Shown: positions 20,511 through 30,642 of the stretch, piece after piece
Layout: every line of letters begins with the position of its first letter
How positions within the stretch are numbered: the first letter of the stretch is position 1
Origin: Diaporthe sp. PMI_573
Taxonomy: Eukaryota > Ascomycota > Sordariomycetes > Diaporthales > Diaporthaceae
Direction: 5' to 3'
Length of the DNA: 64,000 bases
Assembly (NCBI GenBank): GCA_021399435.1
Contig: JAJTUP010000059.1
Coordinates: 124,001-188,000, forward strand
Made by a program: the position numbers and the translations under genes
Notes under the pieces: generated by a model
Databases searched by the model: none
Told to the model about the DNA's origin: nothing
What the model saw: the letters and a program-made list of their open reading frames with translations, nothing else

Positions 20511-21428
20511 ATGTCCACCACATCGGAGCGAGAGCCTTTTGTCGAGGCCCGCTTCCTCGAGGACTTCGAGAAGGGCTCGGAACTGCTGGACGCGCCATTC
20601 GACAAGCAGGTCCTGAAGGGGGTCATCAACGCTCACCGCGAGCTCATCGACGACGCCGCCATACAAATACGCAGCACCAGCACCCCCGGCAACCCAATCT
20701 CATTCCGTCTCTTCATGGCCACACCCGCCGACACGCTGCAAATCGCCGAGGACCAGGGATGGTTGCATCCCGACAACCCCATCCTCGGCCTCGCAAGGGC
20801 CGTCCGGACCCAGTGCAAGGGCGCCATCGAGCAGCCCGAGTTCACCGCTGACAAGGGATGCGACGCCCTGCTCATGTACCTGAACGGCCTGCGGGAGCTC
20901 GACCACGTCCTCGCCACCCCCGGCATGCCCGAGGGCATCAAGGCCCACAGGCAAAAGTTCCTCGACATCGACCTCTGCCAGCTCGTCGTCGTCCACTTCG
21001 ACTACCCCAAGGAGCTGATATCCTTCTACTTCCTTGCCCAGGGCCCTCTGTCCAAGGCCCAACTGGACAAGATGGTCGCCCTGACCGGCGCCCCACCACC
21101 GTCCGACGAGGTCTATACCGATATCATCGGCGTGCTGCTGGACTCCTCATACTATCTCACCGTCTGCATGAATTACCACACCGGAAATATCGCCAGGATC
21201 GAGCTGCACCTGTTCTTCCCCGTCAAGCTGCCCCCGGACATGAACATCCCCACCGTCAGCGAGCGGTTGGAGAGCTTCTGGGACATCCCCACCTACGAGT
21301 CTGAGGAGATGGATGTGCTGTCGTACTGTTTCGGCGAAACGGAGAAGACGGGCGACATGCTGGCATTAAGAGGCTACTGCGGAGGCTTCAGAGAGTTGAT
21401 GAGGTCGTGGGGCATCATCGGCGCGTGA
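20511..21428 (+). CDS. ABBA-type aromatic prenyltransferase (CloQ/NphB-like family)
   Basis: A single exon of 305 residues starts ATGTCCACC after AAAA. I assign the family by pattern against bacterial NphB/CloQ. VVVHFDYPKELISFYFLAQGPLSKAQLDKMVALTG (about 159-193) matches the DYKKRQVNLYF region, and SSYYLTVCMNYHTGNIARIELHLFFPV (about 212-238) matches the strand pair around NWETGKIDRLCF. The ending LRGYCGGFRELMRSWGI resembles the last strand and helix. Enzymes of this soluble barrel fold transfer a prenyl group from a diphosphate to an aromatic ring without needing Mg2+. Fungal members act on dihydroxynaphthalene-type phenols. The acceptor here is unknown. It has no polyketide synthase or NRPS beside it in the window. 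Confidence 0.65.
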   Translation: MSTTSEREPFVEARFLEDFEKGSELLDAPFDKQVLKGVINAHRELIDDAAIQIRSTSTPGNPISFRLFMATPADTLQIAEDQGWLHPDNPILGLARAVRTQCKGAIEQPEFTADKGCDALLMYLNGLRELDHVLATPGMPEGIKAHRQKFLDIDLCQLVVVHFDYPKELISFYFLAQGPLSKAQLDKMVALTGAPPPSDEVYTDIIGVLLDSSYYLTVCMNYHTGNIARIELHLFFPVKLPPDMNIPTVSERLESFWDIPTYESEEMDVLSYCFGETEKTGDMLALRGYCGGFRELMRSWGIIGA

Positions 21429-22425
21429 TTTGTTTTGTCGCAGACTCGAAACAAAACAAGGTGCAGCAGGGCCCGGCAAGACAAACCAGTTACCATCCAG
21501 AATTCCCTGGTCATGTCAGAGGAGCCGTTGATATAGCATAGAAGCGATTGATACCCAGAGACCAGCGTGCCTTGGTACTTACTGTAATGAACAGTATAGG
21601 AAAAAGAAATTGTTGACATTGTCCGGACGCCCTCATACTATCGGGCAAAGAAAATAATACCGATACAGATGTCTTTTCGGGAATGGGCGACTGGGTCCAG
21701 CGGGCCTCTGGTCTTCGGAGGACGGGCTGTGGATATCTGGGACTGAACATCTGGCCGGAGCGCCGAATCCCTAGCTAGTAAATGGGGAAACCTAGCCAGG
21801 ACACATCCATCTTATGACCTTTCCGGTGACCTTGGCTCGGAACCCTCCACGTCGGTGCTCTGGACAACGGGTTCATTCTGGCCCAAGCTTTCATCATCAG
21901 AGGAGCATTCCGGGCGGGAAACATCTGGAAAGGTTTCAGAAGACATGCGGCCGATGAGGTAATTGTGTCACTCTAGGCCTTCGAGAAACATTTATTATAG
22001 GGGAATATTAAGCACTCTTCAAACCGACTAGACGAGGACCCTCGCTGTTAACTAGCCGCTTCTAAGACAGGCCAAGTGAGGACAGCTTACAAACCCAGGC
22101 CATGCAAATGATATCATTTATGTTCAATGCATCACAGGAGAAACTCGTATGATCACGTTCACAAAATTGGGATTGGATCGGTCCCAGCCGCGTGAGAATT
22201 TAGTATCCCAGCCTGGGACCGAGACCGGGAACAAACGCGCCCTTCGGCGTATGCAGGTTGGTTCCGTATCAAGAAGGTACCCCTCTTTTGGGAGATTTAT
22301 CACATTGCAATACAAGTCCCGCGGTTTGAGCTGCGGGTAGACCACAGCACCGCTTCAAAGTGTGATGAGGATTGTCTGTTGTCACATCCTACTCACAGTT
22401 CATTCCCGGTTTCATAACAGCCGAT
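21429..22425. other. intergenic region, 1.0 kb
   Basis: No gene, repeat or RNA is recognised. It holds the 3' flank of the prenyltransferase and the promoter of the aminotransferase. Confidence 0.4.
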
Positions 22426-23827
22426 ATGCCGGTGCAGAGCATCGCTGAATTCAAAATCGATGCTTGGGGTTTGTTACTTTCCGGACCTTCTTCAAGCGTG
22501 AGATATGGGCTGATCATCCTGCATAGTGAGAGACTATGGGGTAAGCTCACTCAAGAGCCTAATGAGTTGCTTGCGTGGGAATCTGCGGGCTAACATAGCC
22601 ATCATGGCAGCCCGGAGCCAAACATCAGCTCCAAGGTTGGCATCACCCCAGAGCTTCCCCACGACTATGCTCACAACAGCTCAGGATCATATGCCCCGGC
22701 TCTCTCCCTGAGAGACTTGCAAGAGCTTCATCCAGCTAAGAAGAGCCCGGTCGACCCGGAGCTCAAGCTCACGTATGGGCAGGTCAAGGGCAGCGCGGAT
22801 CTCCGCAGGCGGATCGCAAGTCTTCATTCGTCCAACGACGTGAGGCTGACAGAAGACCACGTCGTTATTACCCCGGGGTCTATCATGGCAAATTATCTCG
22901 TCCTTGCCTCGATCTGTGGTCCTGGAGACCACATTATTTGCCAATTTCCCACATACGGACAGCTATACCTCCTGCCGAAGCACCAGGGCGTCGATGTGGA
23001 TCTCTGGACGATGAAAGCCGAAGATGAATGGGCCCCTGATGTTGAAACGCTTCGACGACTGATCAAGCCTAACACCACGGCAATCATTATTAAGTATATA
23101 AATATTCCGAACGTATGATTGGCAATCTATACTAAAATGAGAAAGCAACCCCAACAATCCCACAGGCTACACTCTCTCCAAAGCTTCCTTGGGGAAGGTC
23201 ATCGATGTGGCCCGAGATGCCAACGTCACCGTCTTCTCGGATGAAGTATTCAGCCCACTCTTCCACGCTCCGACAGCCCCTCCACCCCCCGTTGTTTCTC
23301 TGCCATACGCCAACAGCATTTCCACCGGCTCTTTGTCCAAATCCTACGGCTTACCTGGGATCAGAATCGGCTGGGCTGTATCTCAAGACCTAGATCTCAT
23401 ACAGCGGATCGTCAACCTCCGAGACTACACTACACTTTCAGTGTCTCAAATCGATGACGGAATCGCATTCCACGCTCTGAGCCCCGAGGTCCTGCCGAAG
23501 CTGATATCCAGGAGCCTTGCAAGCTGTGCGAAGGGCCTCGAAAAGATAGAGGATTTCATAAGCAAGCACCGGGACCGCTGCCGGTGGATTAGGCCGCTAG
23601 GTGCTGGGACGGCATTTATACAGGTCTTGGATGTGGGCGACAGCCAGCCCGTGGACGACGTCCAGCTGGCCCGGAGGTTGGCCACAGAGAAGAGCGTGTG
23701 TGTTGTTCCTGGGGATCTCTGCTTTGGCGAGGACGGTGGTGGGAACTTCAGGGGCTACTTGCGGTTCAGACTGGGCGATCCTGATGTGTTGGAAGACGGA
23801 CTGCGAGCCCTGGGAGAGCTGCTGTGA
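22426..23827 (+). CDS. PLP-dependent aminotransferase, class I/II (ACC synthase/deaminase-like)
   Basis: The clear exons are 22618-23093 and 23146-23827. The second junction yields TAIIINNPNNPTGYTLSK, the substrate-binding NPNNPTG motif. Other landmarks are LTYGQVKGSADLRRRIASLHSS, ITPGSIMANYLVLASICGPGDHIICQFPTYGQLY, SDEVFSPLFH and the PLP lysine in STGSLSKSYGLPGIRIGW. The family includes aminotransferases and C-S or ring-opening lyases, so the reaction is not fixed. The N-terminus MPVQSIAEFKIDAW at 22426 is conserved-looking. A consistent model is exon 22426-22468, a 14-nt microexon 22527-22540, then 22618, giving 404 residues. The microexon and the CGGAG acceptor are uncertain, and a damaged N-terminus is the alternative. 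Confidence 0.75.
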
Positions 23828-24473
23828 AGTTGAAGCGCAAAATCATTTTGAACACGCATACACACACACACACACACACACATGTCTATACATTATAATG
23901 GGCACCAAGTCAAATTCAATCGTTTCGCGTCTTCGTCAGCACCTTCAAGTTTGTCAGCACCACTGGCAATCTGGACAACTCAAGAGTCCCGATGTGACAG
24001 AAATAGACGTGCAACGCTACCCTGTAGGGTCTGGTGATCAGAAGAAGCATGCACAATTTTGAAGAGACTAGCAAACACACGTCAGATCTAGTCTTTCAGT
24101 GACGAGGTCTCACTCATGTTATACAGTAGCTCCAACTTTGTCCAACTTTTCTTCTGGGCCGACAGCCGGGACTCACTACCGTTATCGATCTGACCATGCG
24201 GGCCTGCCAAGACCTGGAGAAACTACCTTGGTATAGTCTTACGGCTACATATCTCTTGGCCGATACCGTCCCCTTGTCTAACGATAAGCCGCACCGCCGG
24301 CACCTGGTGGCGCAGATAGGCATGCGGGTAGTTGAGTTTTGAAATGATTTGACTGTTCTCAGACTGTTTCTCTTCCGTCCGCATTCTTTACGTTGCAGTT
24401 TGCCCAAAGGTCGCTTTGACTTTTGAGGGACGTCTGTCTGTGCTTCACTTTTACGACTCGAACGCACGGGACG
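23828..24473. other. intergenic region with (CA)n microsatellite
   Basis: No gene is supported. A CA dinucleotide run lies at about 23856-23882, just after the aminotransferase stop. The rest is the NCS1 permease promoter. Confidence 0.5.
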
Positions 24474-26285
24474 ATGGCGATCCCCAAGATCCGACTTCCT
24501 CGGCTGGAAAAGCCTCGACTTTATGTCGAGCAACCGAAGTCATCATTTGCAGAAGGCAATGCAAGGTGGTAAGTTATTGCGAATTCCTGTTTTCTCGTGA
24601 TCAAGCAAGCCTACCGGCACAGGAACTCAGAATATAGATAGGACAAACAAGGACCTCGACCCGGTACCACCCCACGAACGGAAATGGGGTGTGACAAGCT
24701 TCATCGCGTACTGGATATCAGATGCCTTCAACGCAGCAACATGGCAATTCGGGGCCAGTGTTATCGCAGTCGGGCTGACATGGCGTGAGAGCATTGCTGT
24801 CGTGGCCCTGAGTTTCTTCATCATCTCCATTGTCGTAAGTCGGCCCACCGCTTCTCTTCGCATCCCATGACTCGACCACAGATAGACTCACAGATCCCAT
24901 CTCAGATTGCATTCAACGGTGCCACGGGTGTTATCCACCATACGCCTTTCCCTGTCATTGCCCGTGCGGCTTGGGGTTTCTGGGGGTCCTATGTCGCCAT
25001 CGTCTCGCGAGCTATCTTGGCAACCTTCTGGTTCGCGATCCAGACGATGAACGGGGCATTCACCGTCCGCTGCATGATCGGCGCAATTTGGCCCTCCTTC
25101 TTGACCCTCCCATCGAACATACCACCATGGCAGGGGATCGACGACGCCACGCTCGGCTGCTTTGTGATCTTCTGGTTCGCGCAGGTCCCCTTCCTGGTCA
25201 TGCACCCAAACCGGCTCCGGTGGCTCTTCATGGCCAAGTCGATCATCGTGCCCATCGCCTGGATCGCGATCCTGATCTGGGCCCTCGTCAGCACCCGCGG
25301 TTCCGACATCTTTGACCAGCGGGCGACGGTATCCGGGTCCAGCTACAGCTGGGCCTTCCTGGCATCGATGAACTCGGTTATCGGGAACTACGCGACGCTG
25401 TCGGTGAACCAGGCCGACTTCTCCAGGTATAGCCGAGTCTCTGTAAGATGGCAATGCATGTACGTGCCTCTGCTACCGGCCTTCTTCACCTTCATCTCCT
25501 TCGTCGGTATAGCCTCCGCGTCGGCCGGTGGCGTCCATTATGGCGTGATAGAGTGGGACCCCATTGCACTCATTTCGCACTGGAGCAATAGGCCGGCTCG
25601 ATTCTTCGCTGCCGCCTCGTTCGCCCTCGCGGCGCTCGGCGTCAACATCTCGGCCAACTCCCTCTCAGCCGCCAACGACTTCATGGCCCTGTTCCCGCGC
25701 TTTGTGAACCTGCGCCGCGGGCAGCTCCTCTGCGCGGTTCTCTGCTGGGCTCTGGTGCCCTGGAAGATCCTCGCGTCGGCGGGCTCGTTCCTCAATTTCA
25801 TGTCCGCATATGCAATCTTTCTGGGTCCAATCGCCGCAATTATGCTCTTCGATTTCTGGCTTGTCCACAAGCGGAGATACGACACTATGGCGTTATATGA
25901 CCCGCACAGCATATACCGGTACAGGGGCGGAGTGAACTGGCGAGCCATCGTGGCTTTCCTCGTCGGTGTTACGCCAAGTCTTCCTGGATTTATCAACGGC
26001 ATCAATCCTGCCATCAACGTAGGTTTGGGTGTTCACCCTTACCAGATTGGCTGGATGATTGGGTTCGTCGGGACTGCAGTCGTTTACACTAGTTTGTCTT
26101 TGCTACTGCCTGCGAAGGAGACCTTTATAGACAGGGCTGTGAGGCCGGATGAGATCTACGCGGCTCAGGCAGAGTATATCAACGCGCAAAGCTCCAGTCC
26201 CGGAGATGGTAGCGGGAGCGGCGAACTCAAGGCCGGCGACCCTGAGAAGACTGGTCTACGAAGCAGATTAGAAAAATTACTGTAG
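24474..26285 (+). CDS. NCS1 permease, Fur type (uracil/uridine/allantoin-like)
   Basis: Three exons, 24474-24568, 24642-24834 and 24906-26285, encode 555 residues. The joins give EGNARWTNKDLDPVPPHERKWG, the cytosolic N-terminal signature of Fur-type NCS1 carriers, and FFIISIV-IAFNGATG. Twelve membrane segments follow. Further marks are GFWGSYVAIVSRAILATFWFAIQT, NYATLSVNQADFSRYSR and ALAALGVNISANSLSAANDFMALFPRFVNLRRGQ. These proton symporters take up nucleobases, nucleosides or allantoin at the plasma membrane, and residue-level specificity cannot be read safely. The tail is acidic and basic without membrane segments (SSSPGDGSGSGELKAGDPEKTG), where trafficking signals usually lie. Confidence 0.88.
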
Positions 26286-26664
26286 TCTTGAAACTTTATT
26301 GCCCGTTTGTCGAAACCTAGTCTCAAAAATGTTGAACAGAATAATAACACAGAAACCGCAAACATTGTGCCTATAAGCATTTCGTCCTGATCGAAAGACG
26401 TGCAGGCACCGAAATAGCAAGTGAGTGGCTCTTCCTTTCGCGCATGGGCTTTGCAGATATGTGCAGACCATTAGCTTGCCGCCAAACGGAGGTGTACGAG
26501 CACCATCAAACTCGCATTCTGATACATCACCCGTACAAGGCTCTGGGTTCAAAGTCTTGGGCGACCTTATTACAGCAGCACAGACACATTGTCAAAATGC
26601 GACAATATCGCCGTAGAGGCCCCTGTGGCTTGAGTACCGTGACCCTATCACCCCATGTGAGCTG

Positions 26665-26908
26665 ATTCCATAGGAGGCTTTCCAACAGGAGGCTTACTCA
26701 TAAGACATTGATCTCACAAGAGGTGACACGGTTTTCACATTACTGCTAGCAAATGTAAACCACTCGGCCAAAAGACCAGGATTTCCAATCGAAGATTGGG
26801 CATTCCTAGCAGTACACAAGACCCACCCGTACCGTCCCAAGAGGTTGGGCAGTGAGGAATGCCCAGGTGGTCCCCTATATTGATGCTATGGCCGCGTAGC
26901 GGACACCC
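26665..26908. repeat. degenerate short-repeat array plus hairpin, copy B
   Basis: AGGAGGCTTTCCA-type units occur at about 26665-26735. After a gap comes the hairpin GGGCA-(8 nt)-TGCCC (26847-26864), then CCAGGTGGTC and the block GCGTAGCGGACACCC (26894-26908), identical to the block in copy A. The hairpin stems of the two copies differ in sequence but both pair. Confidence 0.6.
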
Positions 26909-27056
26909 GAGTAGTCATTGGCGCCAGATACCTAGGTACTCAACGAACACATCGTGAAGCAACGAAAGGAGGAATCCCATGTCGTCCGTCCAAGTTACCC
27001 CTCGATATGCATCAAGGCCAGTCCAACGGATGCAGGCCAAATTTCACCTGCACCTA

Positions 27057-27240
27057 GACTCGGATTCCCAAGAGATTTCCATGCAGTTACGATTCCCTTG
27101 GATTTCCCTACATCCAGAGATTCCTCGAGATTCCCCTGAGATTCTTCTGAGATTTCCTCGAGGTTTACCCAGTATATGGATCCAAAGATACCTTGGTTCA
27201 CAGGCAATCAAGCTTCCCAGAGATTCCTCCATTTCAATCT
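27057..27240. repeat. degenerate GAGATTCC array
   Basis: Units such as GAGATTCC, GAGATTTCC and GGATTTCCC recur every 9-15 bases across this stretch, with point changes. I see no coding or structural role. Confidence 0.6.
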
Positions 27241-27766
27241 TTCCAACACAGCCAAAACACAATCAATGTCAGCGGCCGACATTTAGCCTGCTTTGTCCTG
27301 CAAGAAGATAACCCGCGGGGTGATCGATCTCTCGCGTATCGCAAGGCACGGGCTCGCACGCGCTGCAGAAGCCATCGATCTCATCACAGATTTGACCGAC
27401 GCCGACCGTCACAAGCTTGAAGCCATCACTTGCATCTATAACTTACAGCACTTCACAGTACAGTAGCTAGTTAGGCTGTGCTCTTATTTACAACTGTTAC
27501 TCTGGAATTCCAATTCACATCTTCTGAAGTCCACTGACAAACGGCGAGGCCGCGACTCTGCGAGACATGGTGAGCTATCTTTACCCAAACGCTGGCCATC
27601 GACACTCAACGAAGCGGCTGTTGTGCTCGTCAAGGTTGTTTTTTACGAACCGCCGTGTCACGAAACTAAGTCAGAAGTTGAATCTCTAACTTGAGCGCTA
27701 TATATTGATGCTTCTGAGGACGGGATTTTGTCTATTTACCGCTTCCCGAACATTGCAGCCACAGAT

Positions 27767-29344
27767 TCACGCCTTGCCTTCAGTCAACGCCGACCTCATC
27801 TCACCCTTGATCCGTGTCACCGTACCAGCTCCGCCGTAGACCATGCTCGTGTAGATCATAGCCACGCTGGCGCCCGCGTTCAAGACCTTGAGTGCCTGCT
27901 CGCCGTTCTTGATGCCACCCGTGGCAAAGATGACCTTCCGCGGGGGCTGTTTCGAGTCCTGCGCCTTGCTGGACACAATGCTCTCCAGAGCCTTGGCGGC
28001 GGTACCACCCTCCTGCTCCTCACCAGCCTGTAGTGACTGCGCATCCAGCATCTTGCGATACCTCCCGACCAAGTCCAGCGTGCGGTCAAACATGGACGGG
28101 CCAGAGAACCCGCCCGTCTCCGTCAGCGCCTGCTGCTCCCTGGAGTTGAGCCTGACACCCTCTGGCACAAGACCAGACCTCCGCTTGGTCGTGTTTCCCA
28201 CAATTACACCATCCACGTTGCTCATGTACACCGCCTGCACAATGCCGGCCATTTGCGCGCTTTCGTCCTCGTCTGGCGAGACTTTGACCATGACCTTGGG
28301 CTTTGTCTTGCGGTTCGTCTTCCTTGCCTCCTGGACAACGGCGCTCAGTATCCTTCCCAGGGGCTCCGCAGCCTGCAGGTCCCTCAGCCCAGGCGTGTTG
28401 GGACTGGAAACGTTGACGACCAGTATATCCGCGTAGGGAGCCACTCGGTTCACGCAGTAGACATAGTCCCTCGCTACGGCGTCAACATCCCGCTCGTCCG
28501 TGTCCTTCTGCTTTGCCACCTGCACGCAGAGGAGCCTGCCGGGGAGCAGGCTGCCCGGGGGCACATCCGTGCCCTCCCCGTTGAGGACCTGCCGCTCGGT
28601 CAGGCCCAGGGACCTAGCGAACTTCCGGACGCGCTCTCGCAATCTCGCGGCCATAGCGTCCGCGCCCCGGCTGTTCAAGCCATACCGGTTGACCATGCCC
28701 TCCACGGTCGGCACCCTCCACACGCGGGGCTTGGAGTTTCCCTCCTGCGGCTTAGGGGTGCAGCCGCCGACCTCGACGACGCCGGCCCCGAGCTCGAACA
28801 GCACGTCGGGGATATCAGCGTCCTTGTCCAGCCCTGCGGATATGCCGATCGGGTTCGCAAGGTTGACGTCGAAGACCTGGGTGGCGAGGTCGCTGGGCTC
28901 GGGGACGATCCCCGGGGCCCGCGTGGGTCGCTCGCGCGGGTGCAGGCCCAGCTCGTAGAGGAGCTTCAGGGCTTTGGTACCGACGTGGTGGGCTTCTTCA
29001 GCGTCGGGGTAGACGAGTCGCAAGAGAGGTGGGACGAGCCATTGTTGGTACGAGGCGCGCGTGTCGGTCGCGTAGAGGTAGAGAAGATAGGCGGAGGCTA
29101 GGAGGGAGGTGGACAGGGCGACTGTGCCGAAACCGATGGCAGATCGTTTGGGGGGCTGTTTCTGGCCCTCCTGCTGCTGCTGGGAGGTCGAGGATGAGGA
29201 AGCGGCGGGCGTTTCGGTCGCCGGGGAGGTTGACGCAGAACGGGGCGCGGCTTGGTATAGTGAGAATCGAGGTCGGGGAGCTGGCCTGGAGAGGCGCAGA
29301 GCCGCCAGAGGGGTACGCAGACCACCAGGTGTTAGTCGACCCAT
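27767..29344 (-). CDS. URA9: dihydroorotate dehydrogenase (quinone), mitochondrial class 2
   Basis: One exon of 525 residues encodes the fourth step of pyrimidine synthesis, oxidation of dihydroorotate to orotate with electrons passed to ubiquinone at the inner mitochondrial membrane. The order is a presequence rich in Arg/Ser/Ala, one membrane helix (TVALSTSLLASAYLLYLYA), the quinone-tunnel helices around YQQWLVPPLLRLVYPDAEEAHH, then the FMN barrel. Barrel marks are NPIGISAGLDKDA, EVGGCTPKPQEGN, NRYGLNSRG, the catalytic Ser loop in NVSSPNTPGLRDLQ, VKVSPDEDE, NTTKRR and FATGGIKNGEQALKVLNAGAS. A low-complexity insertion (AGEEQEGGTAAKALESIVSSKAQDSKQ) precedes the last strands. I chose the ATG at 29344, although the frame stays open to another ATG at 29605. 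Confidence 0.93.
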   Translation of the reverse strand: MGRLTPGGLRTPLAALRLSRPAPRPRFSLYQAAPRSASTSPATETPAASSSSTSQQQQEGQKQPPKRSAIGFGTVALSTSLLASAYLLYLYATDTRASYQQWLVPPLLRLVYPDAEEAHHVGTKALKLLYELGLHPRERPTRAPGIVPEPSDLATQVFDVNLANPIGISAGLDKDADIPDVLFELGAGVVEVGGCTPKPQEGNSKPRVWRVPTVEGMVNRYGLNSRGADAMAARLRERVRKFARSLGLTERQVLNGEGTDVPPGSLLPGRLLCVQVAKQKDTDERDVDAVARDYVYCVNRVAPYADILVVNVSSPNTPGLRDLQAAEPLGRILSAVVQEARKTNRKTKPKVMVKVSPDEDESAQMAGIVQAVYMSNVDGVIVGNTTKRRSGLVPEGVRLNSREQQALTETGGFSGPSMFDRTLDLVGRYRKMLDAQSLQAGEEQEGGTAAKALESIVSSKAQDSKQPPRKVIFATGGIKNGEQALKVLNAGASVAMIYTSMVYGGAGTVTRIKGEMRSALTEGKA

Positions 29345-29772
29345 GGTTGAGGAGAGGCACTGGGCGGCGCCAGGGCTCAATGGCTCGCTGGTGTTGGGAG
29401 AACGAGGGCTGAAGTAGAATGACGTTGGGCTGGGAAGGAGGCTGCCGCAGACGGGAATTTGAAGAAGCGGCAACGAGCCTCGCCTGACATGTGGTTTGCT
29501 TACCGTGCGATCTGCACCGAAGCACCGTACGACATGACGCGATCGCGAGTCAATGCACAGTGCAAGCTGCCAAACTTCCTGGGATCTCAGCATTGTTCTA
29601 GACATCTATCTATCACGGTCTGATTCTATTCTTTTTTTTTTTTTTTTTTTTTTTTTTGGCAAACCCCAAACGCCATCTAATGCCTGTCTGTCTATGCCGT
29701 CCTTTCCCTTTACATATACCAGGTATGAATATCGTGGTGTGCCAGCGCCTCCACATGGACAGCGAGTCTAGT
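29345..29772. other. intergenic region with poly-T tract
   Basis: This holds the DHODH leader and the 3' flank of the Mpv17-like gene. A poly-T run of more than 20 bases lies at about 29632-29657. No gene is supported. Confidence 0.5.
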
Positions 29773-30642
29773 CTAAGCGGCCACCGCCTTCATGCCTGAT
29801 GGCGGTATCCTTCCACCGGGCCTGGAGATGGCCTCTTCCTCTTCCGCGCGCCGGTTCAGCCAGGTGAGGTACGTCTGCCACCCGACGGCGATGACGCCCG
29901 CGAAAACACTGCGGTATTCCAGGGGGACATAGGTGAAGTTGATGGCTGTCACGATGGGCCACAGCTTCACCGAGTTGATGATGCTCACAGGGACTGTTCT
30001 CCTCACGCGCTCCCAGATCTCCACAAAGCTGTCGCCTGCCAGGAAGGCCTGCATCCCGAAGAAGTAAGTGTTGAAAAGGGGTGTGAATATCGACTGGTTG
30101 ATGATGATTTTCGTGCCGATGGACAGAATTCGCGACGAGTAGTTGAAGTTGCGCGACAACCACATAAACCTGCACGGCACACAGACGGTCAGCCGGAGTT
30201 GCAAATGCGATGTATGTACACGCCAAGGGGCGACAAGCAGTGAGGCGCACCATTCAAAGCTGGGGATAGAGGAGATGCCTCCGATGACCAGCGACCGCCC
30301 GGTCCTCTCGACATCATAGTCCTTCCCGTTGATGCGCTGTGCCGAGAGGTCGGCACAGAAGTAGATGGTCAGGGACGTGCAGATTTGAGTGATCCAGGGC
30401 CTTTTCCTCTGCGCCCGACCATACGCCTGCACCGTACGGGTCAAGGGCCCGAGGCGCATCCAAAAGGGGATGTCAGCTGTAGGCACCGCGTTGGGAATGG
30501 GGATCTCCTTTTCCGTCGCATCGACCTCGGGCTTGCTGTGCTTCCATCGCCGTTGCGGTTGCGGTTGCCGTGGCCGGCTGCTTGGCCTGAGAAGGCGCAG
30601 TTGCTGGCGCAGAAAGGCGCGGTGGTGGAAAGGGGCTGCCAT
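29773..30642 (-). CDS. Mpv17/PMP22-family membrane protein
   Basis: Exons 30642-30251 and 30169-29773 encode 262 residues. The donor GTGCGC after GAATG and the acceptor before GTTTATG join as SFEW-FMWLSRNFNY. The N-terminus MAAPFHHRAFLRQQLRLLRPSSRPRQPQPQRRW is basic and fits mitochondrial import. The family pattern follows: W.R..LT..VQAYGRAQRKRPWITQICTSLTIYFCADLSAQRI, then KIIINQSIFTPLFNTYFFGMQAFLAGDS and the C-terminal signature KLWPIVTAINFTYVPLEYRSVFAGVIAVGWQTYLTWLNRR. Four membrane helices are expected. Members are inner mitochondrial or peroxisomal channel-like proteins, and yeast Sym1 is a relative. The exact solute is unknown. Confidence 0.9.
   Translation of the reverse strand: MAAPFHHRAFLRQQLRLLRPSSRPRQPQPQRRWKHSKPEVDATEKEIPIPNAVPTADIPFWMRLGPLTRTVQAYGRAQRKRPWITQICTSLTIYFCADLSAQRINGKDYDVERTGRSLVIGGISSIPSFEWCASLLVAPWRVHTSHLQLRLTVCVPCRFMWLSRNFNYSSRILSIGTKIIINQSIFTPLFNTYFFGMQAFLAGDSFVEIWERVRRTVPVSIINSVKLWPIVTAINFTYVPLEYRSVFAGVIAVGWQTYLTWLNRRAEEEEAISRPGGRIPPSGMKAVAA

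Larger units (their letters stand above)
26286..27766. other. intergenic region with two kinds of degenerate repeat
   Basis: This convergent gap lies between the NCS1 permease and DHODH. It carries copy B of the array-plus-hairpin element (26665-26908) and a GAGATTCC array (27057-27240). ORFs across the arrays are repeat-driven and not believed. Confidence 0.5.
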
